Shown here piece by piece: positions 34,086 to 46,089 of a DNA stretch of 64,000 nucleotides. Both the position numbers and the translations under genes were made by a program. Location of the stretch: NCBI GenBank assembly GCA_025890175.1, contig JANPYM010000007.1, forward strand, positions 1,554,209 through 1,618,208, given 5' to 3'. Source of the DNA: Ciborinia camelliae. Its lineage: Eukaryota; Ascomycota; Leotiomycetes; Helotiales; Sclerotiniaceae. The notes under the pieces were generated by a model. That model made no database searches and was not told the DNA's origin. It saw only the letters and a list, made by a program, of their open reading frames with translations. The first letter of the stretch is position 1. The number at the start of each line of letters is the position of its first letter.

Positions 34086-36954
34086 GATGAGCCTATTCAG
34101 GCCGGATCTTTGTATTTTGAGGTGGGGTGTGCGATGTGTTCCTTGCGCCCCCACATCAGGGATTTTGTAAGAAAGACCGGAGGTAATAGGACTTCACAGA
34201 AGCAGAAAAATGCATCTGGATATGAAGATAGATCTGTGTTTGCTGGAAGTAGTTTCCTCAAATTGATTGTCCAATATCCTTTGTGTAGGTTGGAGGAATT
34301 GTAAAGTTGGGCAGAAAGTTGTTTTTGGAGAAAGTTTCCCATCAATTGTGAAATTTGGAAATCAGAATCAAGAATATATGGATGGTACTGTACAAGCAAT
34401 CAATGACATGGTCCGTGCATATGCTCACCCTTAGCATTAGCCTAGTGAGTGACTAGCAGCTATAAATGTAGGCAGGTATAGGTATGGATTAAGCGGATCT
34501 GGACATATTGATTGATCCAATATCAATGTCAATATCAATATCAACAATGTTTTTATAGTATCTGAATTGAACTTCAGTTTCTCTTCACTTATTCCATCAT
34601 GATAAACCTGGAACTTCCATGTCCACTTGAAGAATAGGTAGTATTTTATATTTATTGGTCGAACAGCCAGTGGGAGTACCTACAGGAATACCTTACCTAC
34701 ATGATGAAAGTTGCAGCCATACCTAGGTATGCAGAGCACAATCTTGTGTCATATAAAGCTTACTGTTAAAGGTTGAATCCCATCAAGGTCTTCTCCATTT
34801 TCAGTATTCCCCATGGTATCATCTATAGTGTTTCACCAAATACTCCCTACCATCTCATGAGGACAGTTTTGTCATCTGACATGGCAAATAGGGTAGTATG
34901 CGGTAACAAATATTGTTTGTTCCATATTCCAAATTCATATTCTGAAATCAAAAAGAACAGTGACCATGGAAGTAGTACATTCAATGAAGGAATCATCGGA
35001 CCAAAATGCAGAAGGGTCGTCATAGGTAGCCAGTAAACCTTTGGCTTTACTATGACTTGTTGATGAATAATCCAAAGTTGGATATATGGGCTTAATGATC
35101 GAGCATCATACTCCATCCTGTCAGCCGAATGCATCCAAGTTCCAAACAAGCACTTCTCGCCGTCCTCTTGGTTCGCAACTCCAGCATTTCGATTTTACGA
35201 GCCACGATGTGCTTTTTCCATGGCAGGCAGACGGGATAGAATACTTAAAATTGCCTGGAAACTCTGGCTTCGTGTCAACTGAGGCTGTGAAGCTGTCGCG
35301 ATGGTTGAATTCCAGTCATTTAATCATGGACAGAAAGACGAATGGGATCTAAATTCGCAGACCGGTATACTGAATCCAAACATCCATAAGCCATTGATAG
35401 TACAACATCCAGTTTAATGGCCGACATCACAAATTAAAACAACCTCCAATATGCAGCTCCAACCAGACGGGTTTTGAGAATAGCTTTGGAGGCACTCGTT
35501 CGCATGATTTCTTCATCATATTTTGCCTGAGTCTTGATGCGATACGGAAGTGGAACATTGCAAGTAATCATGCATATCATTGAACCAACAATGAGCGTAC
35601 GGAGTCATGGAACGGAGATGAAAGTTAAGTTTCACAATATTTCTTGGATACTGTACTTCTTTCCACACTTTATCACTTGACGGGATGATTCATTGCAGAT
35701 CAGACAATTAGGTTGATTTGAGAAAGAATCGATTGAAGGTTGGATTAATTACGATTTATGAAAATGTGAAAGCATTTCATGAATCCGTGCATCCACTGTT
35801 GAACGATTCAGCAGGAGTTGCAGAAAGGATGGCGCATCTCGGGAGACACAGTCATGATATGTAAGCCAGCCCTACAGTTATGAAGTTTTGATGTTTGATT
35901 GATAGATTTCGTTCATGATTTACGACATGGGTGCTACATCTCGGGAAGCATGAATCGTGGGGGGGAAGTCTCACAGATTCGCAATAATGGATGGAGGGTC
36001 TCGCGTTCGTCAAATGATGCCGGGTATCTAAGATCTTACCTTTTTAACCTCCCGTCCTCAAATCATTATTGTACGAAAGATCCCAAAGGCCCCGAGTCAC
36101 AGAGAGGCTTATCACCTGCTATATAAGCATAATAAGTATATCGATTATATCAATTATATCAATTATTATTATTCCTCAACCTCGGAAATACTTCATTCTC
36201 GTGGCCATTAGTAACCTTGGAACGCTCGGTTAGTGCCCGATTCCTGTGAGCCAATCATATTCGATTATCATATAGATAAGGAAAAAAAGGAGCAAAATAT
36301 GATCCGCCCCGAGCCACCCAAATAGTTCTAGTCAAGCCCATGGCTACTGTTGGGTAGGGTAGCACGGTAGATAAGTATGAGGTAGGCAGAGGAGATCTTA
36401 TCAAGTCTGTACTCTGTATGAAGATCAAGAGACATCCGCGGAAACCTTCAACAATGCTACATAATGCTAAAGTTACAACTTACTTGCTCCAGGAGATGCA
36501 TCATTCACCAATATCGTCGTGCTCCAGGAACAGCAGCCTCCTTTCGACGATAGAGGATAACCCACTCCGAATTGCACCATTGATATCGTTGTCTGAGATG
36601 TCTCTAGTGGGATTTATGCGGCGAAACTCTTCGTTTCGTGATTGAAAAAAATTGAAAAATGGCACACTGCTATCCATTGCTCCCCTATCATAAGTACTGA
36701 TCTGGCTCTTACTATTTATTTTTACCTTCAGCAATCAATTTTTTCATTGTTCTTCATATTATACGTGGAGGGCTTTATATGCTCGCAAAAACTGAAATCG
36801 TCGTCGAATATCAATTTCCCTTTCGTGCTTATTCGAGCGTTGATTACCGGATCAGTATCATCATATACTAAACATCCTTTGATAATATAGCTTTTAACAG
36901 ATTATTCTTCCTCGTTTCAATTGCTTTGGTGTCTTCAAAATAAAGAGAACTACA
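34086..36954. other. Intergenic, UPF2 / niaD divergent promoters
   Basis: 2.9 kb between divergent genes. I see no protein-coding gene; short frames at 34.8-35.4 kb and 35.9-36.1 kb have no recognisable motifs. The right part contains several GATA motifs (described separately) and a TATATCAATTAT-rich tract (36136-36168). Confidence 0.55.
36275..36402. promoter_or_regulatory. Cluster of AreA/NIT2-type GATA sites upstream of niaD
   Basis: Three HGATAR matches occur within about 130 bp: AGATAAG at 36274-36280, AGATAAG at 36369-36375, and the reverse complement CTTATC at 36397-36402 (reads TGATAAG). Further GATA cores are at about 36556 and 36881. Nitrate reductase genes in ascomycetes are activated through such sites by the GATA factor AreA/NIT2. 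No perfect CTCCGHGG site for NirA/NIT4 was found; TCCGCGG near 36435 is a partial match. Confidence 0.45.
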
Positions 36955-39672
36955 ATGGCTGCTCAATACACGAATGAGGACCCCCTCAAGTCAAATACAG
37001 AGTTACCGGAAACAAATTCTCAACTGCCACCAACTCCACCAGAGTCCAAGGAGAATAGTTCAGATGAGCTGAGCTCTTTATCAAGTCAAACTAGTTCAAC
37101 CTCGTTATCACAACATCGATATACCCTCCCGCCTCCAACGAATCCATCGATAGAAATTCTCAACGAGGATCTGAAAACGCCGGATAGCCAAGTACCCCGA
37201 GACCCTCGACTTATCCGGCTGACTGGAATCCACCCATTCAATGTCGAGCCTCCGTTGAGTGCTTTATATGATGAAGGATTTCTTACATCGCCCGATTTGT
37301 TCTACGTCCGGAATCATGGAGCCGTACCTCATGTTGACGACTCGTCGATACCTGACTGGGAATTTTCAGTCGAAGGACTGGTCAAAAAGCCATTTACTCT
37401 CACGCTGAAAGATCTGATTAGAGATTACGAACAAATTACCGTACCTATTACACTTGTCTGTGCCGGCAATCGTCGTAAAGAACAGAACCAAGTCCGGAAA
37501 TCTAAAGGATTCTCTTGGGGTGCTGCTGGTTTGTCAACGGCACTATGGACTGGGGTACCAATGTACGAATTGATCAAGGAGGCCATCCCATTGAGAGGAG
37601 CAAAGTATGTGTGCATGGAAGGAGCTGATAAGCTTCCCAATGGCTATTACGGGACTTCCCTAAAACTAAACTGGGTTCTAGACCCAAATAGAGGGATCAT
37701 GGTAGCCCACAAGATGAACGGAGAAATTCTTCGACCCGATCATGGCAAACCTTTGCGAGCAGTTATTCCTGGTCAAATTGGTGGTCGCAGTGTGAAATGG
37801 TTGAAAAAGATTGTCGTTACAGCCGCCCCTAGCGACAATTGGTACCACATCTACGATAACCGAGTTCTTCCAACTATGATCGGTCCAGAGCAGAGCGCTA
37901 ACGAACCCAAATGGTGGACGGATGAGAGATACGCCATCTATGATTTAAGTACGAACAGTGCCACCGCATACCCAGAACATGAAGAGCGAGTCTCTTTGGT
38001 GGGCGAGCGACAAACCTACCGAACAAAAGGCTATGCATATGGTGGTGGCGGACGACGCATCACAAGAGTTGAGGTAACACTCGACAAAGGAAAGTCCTGG
38101 AAATTAGCCGATATACGATACCATGAAGACGATTATCGAGACCACGCCTACGAAAATGAAACTTTGTTCGGTGGTAAAATTGACATGGAATGGAGAGAAA
38201 CTTGCTTTACATGGTGTTTCTGGGAAGTCGACTTAAAAGTCGAAGACCTCGCACTTTCGGGAGATATCATGGTAAGAGCCATGGATGAGAGCATGAATGT
38301 TCAGCCGAGAGATATGTATTGGAGTGTACTTGGTATGATGAATAATCCATGGTATCGAGTCACCATCACCAAAGAAGGCGATTACCTGCGCTTCGAACAT
38401 CCTACACAACCGGCACTTATGCCAGGAGGATGGATGGAACGGGTAAAAGCTGCGGGGGGAAATCTAGCCAACGGATTCTGGGGCGAGAAAATGGGCACTG
38501 AAGACGAATCTGTTGCTCTGGTCGAAGAAAAGAAGGAGATAAAAATGACAAGAGAAGGCTCAAAGAGAGAAATCTCAATCGAGGAATTACGCCAACACGG
38601 TACTGAAAAGGAACCTTGGTTTGTGCTCAACGGCGAAGTATACGACGGAACCCGATTTCTGGAAGGACATCCAGGAGGCGCAACAAGTATCACCGGAGCA
38701 GCAGGCCAAGACTCCACCGACGAATTCATGGCCATCCATTCTGAAACAGCAAAAGCAATGATGCCCACCTACCACATCGGTACACTCTCCCCCTCTGCCC
38801 TCAAATCCCTCCTCAACCCCGAACCTCTTTCCTCCTCGCTCCAACCTCTGCGCCCTATTTTCCTCCAGCCAAAAAGCTGGCAGAAAGCCATCCTTAGTTC
38901 CAAGAAAGCTATCTCGAGCGATACAAGAATCTTTTCTTTTACACTCGATCATGCTGAGCAGATTATTGGATTACCGGTTGGTCAACATCTTATGATGCGC
39001 TTACGGGATCCGGTGACGAGGGAAGCTATCATTCGATCTTATACGCCTCTTTCGCTTGGGACTGATAAAGGGACTCTGGATATCCTAATCAAGATTTACG
39101 CGAAGAATGAAAAGGGACCGGGTGGGAGAATGACAATGGCGTTGGAAAGTATTCCTGTTGGTCATTCAATTGATTTCAAGGGGCCGATTGGAAAATTCGA
39201 GTACTTATCCAAAGGGGAATGTGTTATTGGAGGGAAGAAGAGAAGGGTAAGGAGATTTGTGATGATTTGTGGGGGAAGTGGCGTCACGCCTATTTTTTCG
39301 GTGTTGAGAGCTATACTCAACGAGGAGGATGTAGGGGAAGGACCTACGTGTGTGGTTCTAGATGGTAATAGGAGGATGGAGGATATTCTTTGTAGAGAGG
39401 AATTGAATGGGTTGGTTAGGGGGAGAGAAGAGAGGTGTAGATTAGTTTATGCGTTGAGTCAGCCGACGGAGGAGTGGGCGGGATTAAGGGGAAGGTTGGG
39501 AAGAGATGTTTTGGAGAAAGAAGTAGGAAGATTTGGAACAGATGATGGCGGGAGAGAATGTGGGGATGGCAAACAGCTGGTTTTGATCTGTGGACCGGAA
39601 ACTTTGGAGAAGAGTGTACATGGGATATTGTCAGATTTGGGATGGAGGGATGAAGATTTGCTATTTTTTTAG
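36955..39672 (+). CDS. niaD: Nitrate reductase [NAD(P)H]
   Basis: Reduces nitrate to nitrite, the first step of nitrate assimilation. Intronless here, 905 aa, full length for the family. Domains in order: a disordered N-terminus (1-85); sulfite-oxidase-like molybdopterin domain with the Mo-ligating Cys169 in TLVCAGNRRKE; Mo dimerisation domain (about 330-480); cytochrome b5 domain with heme ligands His572 (HPGG) and His595; FAD domain with RSYTPLS at 694-700; NAD(P)H domain with CGGSGVTP (772-779) and CGPE (879-882). All key residues are present, so it should be active. ATG context (ACAATGG) is good. Neither nitrite reductase nor a nitrate transporter lies in the window, so nitrate genes are not clustered here. 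Confidence 0.97.
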   Translation: MAAQYTNEDPLKSNTELPETNSQLPPTPPESKENSSDELSSLSSQTSSTSLSQHRYTLPPPTNPSIEILNEDLKTPDSQVPRDPRLIRLTGIHPFNVEPPLSALYDEGFLTSPDLFYVRNHGAVPHVDDSSIPDWEFSVEGLVKKPFTLTLKDLIRDYEQITVPITLVCAGNRRKEQNQVRKSKGFSWGAAGLSTALWTGVPMYELIKEAIPLRGAKYVCMEGADKLPNGYYGTSLKLNWVLDPNRGIMVAHKMNGEILRPDHGKPLRAVIPGQIGGRSVKWLKKIVVTAAPSDNWYHIYDNRVLPTMIGPEQSANEPKWWTDERYAIYDLSTNSATAYPEHEERVSLVGERQTYRTKGYAYGGGGRRITRVEVTLDKGKSWKLADIRYHEDDYRDHAYENETLFGGKIDMEWRETCFTWCFWEVDLKVEDLALSGDIMVRAMDESMNVQPRDMYWSVLGMMNNPWYRVTITKEGDYLRFEHPTQPALMPGGWMERVKAAGGNLANGFWGEKMGTEDESVALVEEKKEIKMTREGSKREISIEELRQHGTEKEPWFVLNGEVYDGTRFLEGHPGGATSITGAAGQDSTDEFMAIHSETAKAMMPTYHIGTLSPSALKSLLNPEPLSSSLQPLRPIFLQPKSWQKAILSSKKAISSDTRIFSFTLDHAEQIIGLPVGQHLMMRLRDPVTREAIIRSYTPLSLGTDKGTLDILIKIYAKNEKGPGGRMTMALESIPVGHSIDFKGPIGKFEYLSKGECVIGGKKRRVRRFVMICGGSGVTPIFSVLRAILNEEDVGEGPTCVVLDGNRRMEDILCREELNGLVRGREERCRLVYALSQPTEEWAGLRGRLGRDVLEKEVGRFGTDDGGRECGDGKQLVLICGPETLEKSVHGILSDLGWRDEDLLFF

Positions 39673-40110
39673 CCATTAAAATATTGGTTGGATATGATTG
39701 TATTTATGGAATAGATTGGTGAGGACGGAAGATTATGGTGTTTGGTTTATCTCAAGTTCGTGGGGATATTAATTGAACAGGTAGTATAGGCCAGCTTTGT
39801 CATATAGTCTCGATTGTAGTCCTTGTATTGGGTTCATCTTGAATGTTCAATCCGTTTCAATAATTAAATTATTTTGAAAAATTCAGTGTGAAGGATTTGA
39901 CTAACTTAAAAATACACACGAAGAGTATAAGCTTGAAACTTGAGAATGAAGGCAAGAAGAGTGCTAAAAGAGGTCAAGTTTTGAAAACGGTATACATTTA
40001 TGTGGTACTTGAATGGTCTAACTAATGCTCAAAATTATAGAAGCTCTCCATGATGGGTGCCTAGAATATCGCACGGCACATTTGTAGCAATTATTTTTGT
40101 ATCCTCGATT
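39673..40110. other. Convergent spacer niaD / SRP68
   Basis: 438 bp of AT-rich DNA between two converging stop codons, presumably both 3' UTRs. Nothing else recognised. Confidence 0.6.
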
Positions 40111-42031
40111 CTATCTACCGAAACCAAACCAGCCTTTCTTCTGCTGCTGCTGTTGTGGTGCTTCTGATTGTATCTCCTTTATCTCTTCCTCCACAGCACT
40201 TTTCTCTATAGCTTTCTCCAATTTTCTTCCTGGGTAGTCAATATAATTCCACGCTGCATCGAAGAACAATGGTTTGACAGGTAGGACCTCCATTTTGGGT
40301 GGGTATGTAACGAGATTCTTGAGATCAACGGCACCGTCAGCTGGGTACTCATGTAGACATTCAACGAGCGGCTTTTGATATGTAGTTTCCTCGCTAGAAG
40401 ATTTTGTGGTATTGGATGTGAGGTTGGAGATTTCAACCAAGGCACGGTAGCGTTGGAGTTCGCATTGGAGGTAAGTGAGAAGGTTTTGAGATTCGGATAG
40501 GGTGACAGTTAGGTTGGGTGGAGTGGCTGTAGTTGTTGTGTCCATTGAAGAAGAGAGCTGTGAGTGGGCGGATGAGCATTTTTCTGTTGCCCTATTGAGG
40601 AGAGCTAGTGCATTCTTGGGATTTGAAAGGATTGCATGAGAACGAGCTATTGTCAAACACCTATTTCAATGATTAGTTGAGGTTCATATGGTATGTCAAA
40701 GCTGTTACTTTTACTTACTTGAGGGCTTGGAAATAGCTATATTTTGCATCTAGCTCTTGCTGGAGGGTGGAATCTGCTGCAACACCAGGAAGTTCTTTGA
40801 TTGATTCGACACTTTGCAGAATTGCATCGTAGAGAACAACCTTCTCTCGTAATTTTGCGAGTTTCCGGCCTGTGGGCTCATCTTTGTTTAATTTTTTGCT
40901 GCCTTTCTTTGAAAGGGAAGATTGAACGTAGTCAAGCACTCCGTCTTGCTGTCCTACCATGACTCTATTCCTGCCTATACGCCAGCCGATCATATCATAG
41001 CTAACTGCTGTCCTGGTTACTAGAAGACTTTGCATCCGCTTGTCACTCTGCCCGACACCCTCGGACACTAATTCGTCTATGGCATGCTTCGTAGCGTCAA
41101 CTACATCTTGACTGGTGATGAGGATATCATCATATGCAGAGCCCCTATCTTTAGAATTCTTCAAAGTGTCGGAGGAAAGAACTTCGGATAGTTTCAGCGA
41201 AGTGGATTTGACCAATCCCAGCGCAGTAGCTATTGCCGCGTCCTCCAAGTCGACTGTTCGTGACCGCCAAGTAATAGTTTTGGGTGCATCACCGGATTCT
41301 GCATAATCAACCTTGCTTATTGTCGTTTCATCTTTCAAACAATCTGGGTCTAATTCCTCCACTTGCGATACCAATTTGGGATCCGAGGGGAAATTCTTTC
41401 GTGCAATGATAGATATAGCTAATGTTCGTGGCATTCCCATCTTATAAGCTCCGTATCGTATACTTGGATCCACCGGGTCGGTCAAAAGATCCTTGAAGAT
41501 ATCTGTTTTGGTGACCTTGGAGAGTGCAGTATATATAATCCTAGCTTCTGAATAGTTCTTCACACAAGCTTCCCAACTTTGTTTCTCGAATTCCATTGCG
41601 CCAGCAAGAGAAGCAGCATATGCTCGAGCTTCCAATATGTCAACATCTTTCGCGTTCGTGGTTGCTTTATCAGACAGTATGCGAAAGAGATCATTCGCAT
41701 ATATGGTAGATTTATGTAACCGAGAGATTATATGCGAGCGAGTTGAGCCAGTGATTCCTTTTGTGTCGGCAGAGTGTACCTCTTTCATAGACATGGCATG
41801 TGCCCAAGCTCGTTCGGAAGTGAGCAACAACAGATGAACAAATTCATGGGTTTGAACAATATCTTCTGCTGTAACTGGCCTGTTCGAGTATTTTGCGCGG
41901 GGTTTCGTCGCAATTCCGAGCTTCTTTCTTAAGTTATGAATTCGATTTGAGAGTCGAGCACGATAAGTGGAAGAATCGCCGTATAATTTGGCCTCATCTC
42001 GTCCTTCGAGGACGAATTTGGTAACCTCCAT
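40111..42031 (-). CDS. srp68: Signal recognition particle subunit SRP68
   Basis: Component of the S domain of the signal recognition particle; with SRP72 it binds 7S RNA and supports targeting of secretory proteins to the ER. Two exons: 42031-40719 and 40660-40111 (620 aa), separated by a 58-nt intron (CAA|GTAAGT ... AATAG). The N-terminal RNA-binding region contains YRARLSNRIHNLRKKLG (about 23-39). The rest is helical, TPR-like, with a C-terminal segment (YIDYPGRKLE, about 580) that in the family contacts SRP72, and a Gln-rich, aromatic end (WFGFGR). Divergent to the PPR gene with 518 bp between start codons. Confidence 0.93.
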
Positions 42032-42549
42032 AGTTCAAGGGATTTGAATGAATGGGAAATGATGACATACAATTCATAGAAATCGCCTGTGGGGTTGGTA
42101 TGGACTAAATACTGTCTTGCCTGACCGCCTTAACCTTAGGGCAAGGATTAGTTCCAGGTTTTATAGGCAGAACGGGGTGGTCTTACTTACATAAGCAACC
42201 GGAGCAAAAATAAACTATGATCCGACCCCAGCTAAATCTAAATTTATTGCTAATATTGATATATGAAGTTTTTGCCTCTTTTACCTTCAGCAAAGCTTGA
42301 CTTCTGCTAAACGCATTACAAACTGGTGAATCGTCACGTTCTTCCTCCTATCATCTTAATCTCAGTTTAATTGCGATTGTGGAAAAGCATGTTCTATAGT
42401 GAGTGCAGAGCTTGAAAGTGATCTTTTTTGCTTACGGAATCGTCTAATATAGAGTTAGGTTTTGATTTTCACGTTAGAGCCGCACACCGGTGACGATTAG
42501 AAACATTTGCTTCACAGTCATATACGATTCCTGTCTCTCTTGGTAGGGC
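42032..42549. promoter_or_regulatory. Bidirectional promoter, SRP68 (-) / PPR gene (+)
   Basis: This 518-bp spacer separates two divergent start codons and must contain both core promoters. I see AT-rich runs but no distinctive regulatory motif. Confidence 0.5.
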
Positions 42550-45500
42550 ATGCTCGAGCGCACGGCGGGATGTCTTGAAACAGGCAGTCTACGGCGCCTT
42601 CTACCAGGACCCAAGCGCTTTGTTAAAAGTCGACGCACACTTCATTCGGGGTTTTGGACTCATGGTGCAATTGAACTGGAGCTCTCCCCATTATGGCAAC
42701 TCATGTTACAAGGCCCCGATGTTGTCGTAAATTCGAACCAAAGCTCACCCAATGATGTAACTTCGACCGATAATCCTGGTGTTTTCTTGGACTTTCTCTA
42801 TCCTGTCGGCACACTCAAATTTCTTCGGCAATATTCAGGATTGGGAGTTGATAGGCAGGATGGGAAGAGAGCAAGACTAGGACTGAGGAATTCTGGTTAT
42901 CGGCTTTACACATCATCTACTAAGAACACTTCGCTAGCCTTGGTTCCAGTAAATGTAGAGACGAAGGAAACTGTTCAAATCAAGAAACGTCCTATAATCC
43001 ACGAAGCACCTGATGACGCAGCGACTATTGCAACCGTTCTGGGAATAACGACATCATCTCGATATGAAGACACGTGGCGAAAATATCGGCGCTTGGAATT
43101 CGGCTCTTGGGCCGAGGAACGAATTCGAATTCAAGTCTTGGAGTACATGGCAGCTTCAAATCGAATAGTAGATGCGGAGAGAGCCACTGGGTTATTTGAG
43201 CGATGCGATAAACGTCGAGAGAAAGCAGAAATATACGAGGTTATGATTCGTACTTATCTGAGACTACAGAATTTCTCGAAAGCAAACGAACTGTATCAAT
43301 ACTCGCTCAAAAAATTCAACTCGGTGGCTGGAGGAGCAGAGATCATGTTACACCTCATCACAAACAGTTTGTGGCAACAAGCTTTCACTCTCTGGGCAGA
43401 AATGCAATGGCGCGATAAAATTGCTGCGCCACTTTCTGGGCCACGTTATGATGTGTTAAAAAGTTTGCATTATTTAGAAGATCTTCCCAGCAGAGCTTTA
43501 TCTTTGGCAAAATATGTCGATGGTTTGAGCCGCGATTCTTCTGAAAGTGATTTCCCACAGCCATCCGAACTCCACACAAAATTCGCCACGGCGGTGATCA
43601 CATCGGCTCTTCTAAGCCCTAAACACTTTTCATATACAACATTTTGGCCCCTTTTAAAACAAGTCCGAAAATGGGGACGTGAGTCTGTCCCTCTTTATGT
43701 AGAGGCAACAAATATGTTACTTTCTCTCGGTCAACCAAAGGCGGCTGTCACACTTTACAGACGAGCTCGAGAAAGTCCAAAACACCTCGTACTTCCAAAA
43801 ACCATGTTACAATCCGTGCTGCGGATATTTTTCAAGGATGGTGATTTGATTGGAATCCAAGAAATATGTACGGATATGTGTCGCTTCAATCATCTTCTGG
43901 ATCGGAAACCATTGAGCAGATGCATGGACGCATACGCACGCCACGGAGATGCCGACACTGTCCATGCTTTATTTGAAATGTTCGCAAAACGATATATGAA
44001 ATTAAAGCATAAATCTGCAACACAACCTAATCCCTTGGCATCGGCTGACGATATGGCTCCCCTCCTACACGTCCATGCAAGGCGAGGAGAGATCGAACGA
44101 GTAATAGAGGCGTTCAAAAGGATCCGAGGGGATTATCGTCTTAAGCCGACCATAATATGTTGCAATATTCTTATTAGTGCTTTTGTACAGGTACACCAAT
44201 TTGAAAATGCTTTTGACGCTTTCGACACAACTGTTGAAAGACGGAAACTCCAACCTGATCACTACACATTTGGAACTCTGATGGGTATGTGTGCCTCACG
44301 TGGTGATCTCGAAAGCACTGTCGAGTTGTATCGGATATCTGCTTCTTATGGCGTCGAAAAGAACGCTAGTATGGTCAGCATACTCGTCACAGCCTATTTA
44401 TCAGAAGGTCGACTCGATGAAGCCGAAACTATCTGCGAAGAGGCTGTGAATATGAAATTTGATGGTTCACGCACTCGTATGTGGAATTCTTTGCTTGTTG
44501 CTTGGGCATTCCAGTATGACCTCGTCAATGTTAACCGAATCCTTCAAAGAATGTCTAAGCTTAATATAGAACATAACGGTGATACGTATGCGGCCCTTAT
44601 GCAAGCTCTCGCTATGGTCAAACAACCGGATCGTGCCATGGAGATTTTGGTAGAGGTTATGCCAGACGCTGGTATAACTACCACTAGTCTTCATTATGCG
44701 ATTGTGATGGGTGGTTATCTTGCTGCGAAGCGGTTCGACATGGTTTTTAAAGTTCAAGATCGAATGCTCCAGAAAAAACTTATGAGGAATGCAAGTACAA
44801 AATTTTTGGAGTTAAGGACTGCAATTCACGAAGCCAGGCGTACATGTGGAGATGCATACATTGCCATGGATATTTTCAAACAAATTGTCCAAACCTTGGA
44901 CATCCGTGATATCAGCGATAAAGTCAGGAAAGGTATCCAGCATGAGTCACTTGATATTGCTTATCCTTCCACGTTCTTCGGTTACATTATATTTGTTCTT
45001 TCCAAAACTATGGATATAAAATCAGCCAAGGATATGTATCAACGCTTCTTGAGAATGTTCCCAGCCCAAGAAACGGCTCCACAACCGGAGAGTATTACCA
45101 CTGCCTTAATGACACTGAAACTTCAAGAACGAGATTATGATGCCGTGGAAGATCTATGGATGCAGTTCATATCTGATACCCAAGAGCGAGCTCAATCCCT
45201 TCGGCGTCCAGACTCGCTATCTATACATGATTCCAAAAATAATGAAGCGGCTAAAGGTGGCGACAATCCTCCATCTGAACAAGCTGTTTCAGAAAATGTA
45301 CAAATTGATATGCAGGAGGATAAAAAACTTATCAAGACATCACATAGATATGCTCTGGAAAAGCCCTTACACGTGTACATGATGGCTCTTTCAAGGCAAA
45401 TGAAAATCAACGGTATGATACGGACTGTCAACGAGATTACGAATATGGGATTCCAATTGAGTAATCAAAATTGGAATGAATACATTCAACATCTTGCCAA

Positions 45501-45834
45501 GGCTCGCCATCTCAAACTAGCATTTAAGACATGCGAATTGGTTCTTATGGATGGTTGGAAGGGGTGGTACAGGCTAAGAGCCCAGTCTAGTGAAAAGAAC
45601 AGGCTGCCGTTGGAACTTAGAAGGAAGGCCAGGCTACCTAATTCTCTACGTCCAGATTACCGAACTTTTTTGCATCTCACAAAAGGTTTCCTCCATATAC
45701 AAGCTATGGCTGCGGAGTCAAGGGCTACTCGACTTTTGCTCAATGATCTGGAGCATGATTGTTCAAGGACATTAAATGCTATTAAAACAATGGTCAGAAC
45801 GGGTGATTCTTTAGAACGAGAGATTCTGGGGTAG
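42550..45834 (+). CDS. Mitochondrial pentatricopeptide-repeat protein, Cya5-like
   Basis: Large PPR protein (1094 aa, single exon), probably a mitochondrial RNA-binding translation factor. The Neurospora relative Cya-5 is needed for COX1 expression; the match is based on the N-terminal signature MLERTAGCLETGSLRRLLPG and overall layout. The first 35 residues are Arg-rich and free of acidic stretches, consistent with a mitochondrial presequence. Degenerate PPR helices run from about 200 to 830, including IICCNILISAFVQVHQFENA and DHYTFGTLMGMCASRGDLES, in which 35-residue periodicity is visible. Paralogs exist in many fungi, so the exact target RNA is uncertain. Confidence 0.88.
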   Translation: MLERTAGCLETGSLRRLLPGPKRFVKSRRTLHSGFWTHGAIELELSPLWQLMLQGPDVVVNSNQSSPNDVTSTDNPGVFLDFLYPVGTLKFLRQYSGLGVDRQDGKRARLGLRNSGYRLYTSSTKNTSLALVPVNVETKETVQIKKRPIIHEAPDDAATIATVLGITTSSRYEDTWRKYRRLEFGSWAEERIRIQVLEYMAASNRIVDAERATGLFERCDKRREKAEIYEVMIRTYLRLQNFSKANELYQYSLKKFNSVAGGAEIMLHLITNSLWQQAFTLWAEMQWRDKIAAPLSGPRYDVLKSLHYLEDLPSRALSLAKYVDGLSRDSSESDFPQPSELHTKFATAVITSALLSPKHFSYTTFWPLLKQVRKWGRESVPLYVEATNMLLSLGQPKAAVTLYRRARESPKHLVLPKTMLQSVLRIFFKDGDLIGIQEICTDMCRFNHLLDRKPLSRCMDAYARHGDADTVHALFEMFAKRYMKLKHKSATQPNPLASADDMAPLLHVHARRGEIERVIEAFKRIRGDYRLKPTIICCNILISAFVQVHQFENAFDAFDTTVERRKLQPDHYTFGTLMGMCASRGDLESTVELYRISASYGVEKNASMVSILVTAYLSEGRLDEAETICEEAVNMKFDGSRTRMWNSLLVAWAFQYDLVNVNRILQRMSKLNIEHNGDTYAALMQALAMVKQPDRAMEILVEVMPDAGITTTSLHYAIVMGGYLAAKRFDMVFKVQDRMLQKKLMRNASTKFLELRTAIHEARRTCGDAYIAMDIFKQIVQTLDIRDISDKVRKGIQHESLDIAYPSTFFGYIIFVLSKTMDIKSAKDMYQRFLRMFPAQETAPQPESITTALMTLKLQERDYDAVEDLWMQFISDTQERAQSLRRPDSLSIHDSKNNEAAKGGDNPPSEQAVSENVQIDMQEDKKLIKTSHRYALEKPLHVYMMALSRQMKINGMIRTVNEITNMGFQLSNQNWNEYIQHLAKARHLKLAFKTCELVLMDGWKGWYRLRAQSSEKNRLPLELRRKARLPNSLRPDYRTFLHLTKGFLHIQAMAAESRATRLLLNDLEHDCSRTLNAIKTMVRTGDSLEREILG

Positions 45835-46089
45835 CGAGAGTAGATATATCATTTGTACAGTTATATAATATTTCGTGTACGATTTCGTGTACAATGCAGA
45901 GATGGAAATCCTTTTGGTGGATTCCTTATATAGAAATAAACTCAACTTTAGTAGTCTTCAAGACTTCGAGGATATATATATATTCACATACCCCATTTTT
46001 ATTTACGAGATATTCAGCCTTGCTGTTGAGTCTGAAATGCTCAAGATACAATCCCATTAACTCCACTAACCTTCCTTGCACTCGTAATT

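Noticed and set aside
42550..45834. Possible split of the PPR gene into two genes
   Set aside because: The 1094-codon frame is continuous, helical repeats run through it, and no internal promoter-like or splice signal requires a split.
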